From: Mangrovicella endophytica
GTDB lineage: Bacteria > Pseudomonadota > Alphaproteobacteria > Rhizobiales > Rhizobiaceae
Length of the DNA: 64,000 nucleotides
NCBI RefSeq assembly: GCF_002893625.1
Contig: NZ_PKMZ01000004.1
Location: forward strand, 1 to 64,000
Direction of reading: 5' to 3'
Shown here: positions 63,441 to 64,000 of the stretch, in pieces
Layout of the letters: each line of letters opens with the position of its first letter
Position numbering within the stretch: the stretch's first letter is position 1
The notes under the pieces: model-generated
What the model saw: the letters and a program-made list of their open reading frames with translations, nothing else
What the model was told of the DNA's origin: nothing
The model's database searches: none
Position numbers and translations under genes: made by a program

Positions 63441-64000
63441 CTAGCGCGTCTGCAGCAGCCTGACGGCCGCGACGACGCCGTCGATCACCGGCAGTCCGAA
63501 GCGGGCGGTGTAACTCTCGGCGAGATCGGCCATGCCGGCGCAGCCGAGGACGATCGCCTCCGGCCGGTCTTCGGCAATGGCGCGGCCGATCTCGGCGGCC
63601 ACCGTCTCGCGCGCCGCGCTGCCCTCGCGTTCCAGCTCCAGAACCGGCACCTCCGACGCGCGCACCCGCAGGCACGTCCCGGCAAAGCCGCCGGCCCGCA
63701 CATTCGCGGTGATGACCGGCACTGAGACCGAGAGCGTGGTGACCACCGAGAAGCGCCGGCCGCCCTCGCTGGCGGTCCGGAATGCCGCCTCGCCGATCCC
63801 CGTCACTGGCTTTGCCGTCAGTCCGCGTGCCTCCGCCAGACCCGTATCGTCGAAGCAGGCGATCACGAAGGCATCCGCTTCATCGACGTTTCCCTCGATC
63901 AGGCGCAGGAGCCCCGGCAGCGCGGCGCGCCCGTCCGCCTCGCCCTGGATCGCCGGCGGACCGCTCGGCGAGGTCAGCGCGAGGATCTCGGTGCCGGGTG
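63441..64000 (-). CDS. Aspartate/glutamate-type racemase family protein (5' end beyond the window)
   Basis: The last 186 codons of a minus-strand gene that continues past base 64000. The visible part has ALTSPSGPPAIQGEADGRAA, the first catalytic Cys in FVIACFDDTGLAEAR, TGIGEAAF, FSVVTTLSVSVPVI and the second Cys in IVLGCAGMADLAES. The two-cysteine arrangement is the Asp/Glu/hydantoin racemase pattern (HyuE-like). It would invert the alpha carbon of an amino acid or hydantoin. The N-terminal 40-50 residues are outside the window. Confidence 0.85.
   Translation of the reverse strand, partial: PGTEILALTSPSGPPAIQGEADGRAALPGLLRLIEGNVDEADAFVIACFDDTGLAEARGLTAKPVTGIGEAAFRTASEGGRRFSVVTTLSVSVPVITANVRAGGFAGTCLRVRASEVPVLELEREGSAARETVAAEIGRAIAEDRPEAIVLGCAGMADLAESYTARFGLPVIDGVVAAVRLLQTR

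Noticed and set aside
1-64000. CRISPR array, insertion sequence or origin of replication
   Set aside because: No regularly spaced repeats, transposase motif or DnaA-box cluster was noticed.

Overview
The window is a GC-rich chromosomal stretch from an alphaproteobacterium, most likely of the order Hyphomicrobiales (Rhizobiales). The evidence is a HemA-type 5-aminolevulinate synthase (C4 haem pathway), an fdsGBA/fdhD/fdsD NAD-dependent formate dehydrogenase operon, a chemoreceptor ending in a GWEEF-type tail, an alphaproteobacterial orphan ATP-dependent DNA ligase, and frequent GTG/TTG starts with ATGA/GTGA overlaps. Genus cannot be fixed from the sequence alone; I see no plasmid or replication functions.

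Layout. 1-240: 3' end of a chemoreceptor, followed by a strong terminator. 548-5728: five-gene peptide-type ABC importer operon, then a MarR-like regulator. 6491-9186: nuclease/phosphatase-fold protein, undecaprenyl-phosphate sugar transferase, NAD-dependent epimerase and a small basic protein. 9300-13822: hemA, a cupin, an AbrB-type membrane protein, a class I/II aminotransferase and mscL. 14005-18156: a 1164-residue symporter-like hybrid histidine kinase facing a LuxR-type response regulator. 18350-31580: mixed housekeeping genes (yjbQ, pyrD, MATE and DMT transporters, HDAC-like deacetylase, DNA ligase, ExoX-like exonuclease, nitronate monooxygenase) and several small secreted or membrane proteins of unknown role.

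31779-38973: a tRNA-Thr(CGU) gene whose 3' half is repeated perfectly (52 bp) 7.1 kb downstream. The DNA between the copies is a decaying prophage remnant without an integrase. It holds a reverse-strand early cluster (HTH-like protein, MazG-like pseudogene with one amber codon) joined by an apparent deletion to forward-strand late genes: a truncated, frameshifted tail spike, a frameshifted GH108-type endolysin, a frameshifted holin and an intact membrane-anchored coiled-coil protein. The two cargo genes in the middle, an acyltransferase-3 and a sulfotransferase-like protein, are intact, which suggests a retained surface-modification function.

39092-52808: gamma-carbonic-anhydrase-like protein, two overlapping glycosyltransferases, exonuclease III, a PycTM-like membrane protein, and a pair made of a 1208-residue FecR-TPR-beta-barrel protein followed by a CHASE2 adenylate/guanylate cyclase (a possible envelope-stress to cyclic-nucleotide relay), then two HAD phosphatases and a MaoC-type hydratase. 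52908-61038: a GH75-like lipoprotein and the formate dehydrogenase operon read leftwards from its LysR regulator, with a T-N11-A LysR box between regulator and operon. 61187-64000: TerC, ribB with a degenerate cyclohydrolase domain, and a partial Asp/Glu-type racemase.

No CRISPR array, transposase or complete defence operon was found. The best candidates for new biology are the tRNA-Thr prophage remnant with its preserved cargo pair and the FecR-TPR-barrel/CHASE2-cyclase module with a PycTM-like gene divergent to it.
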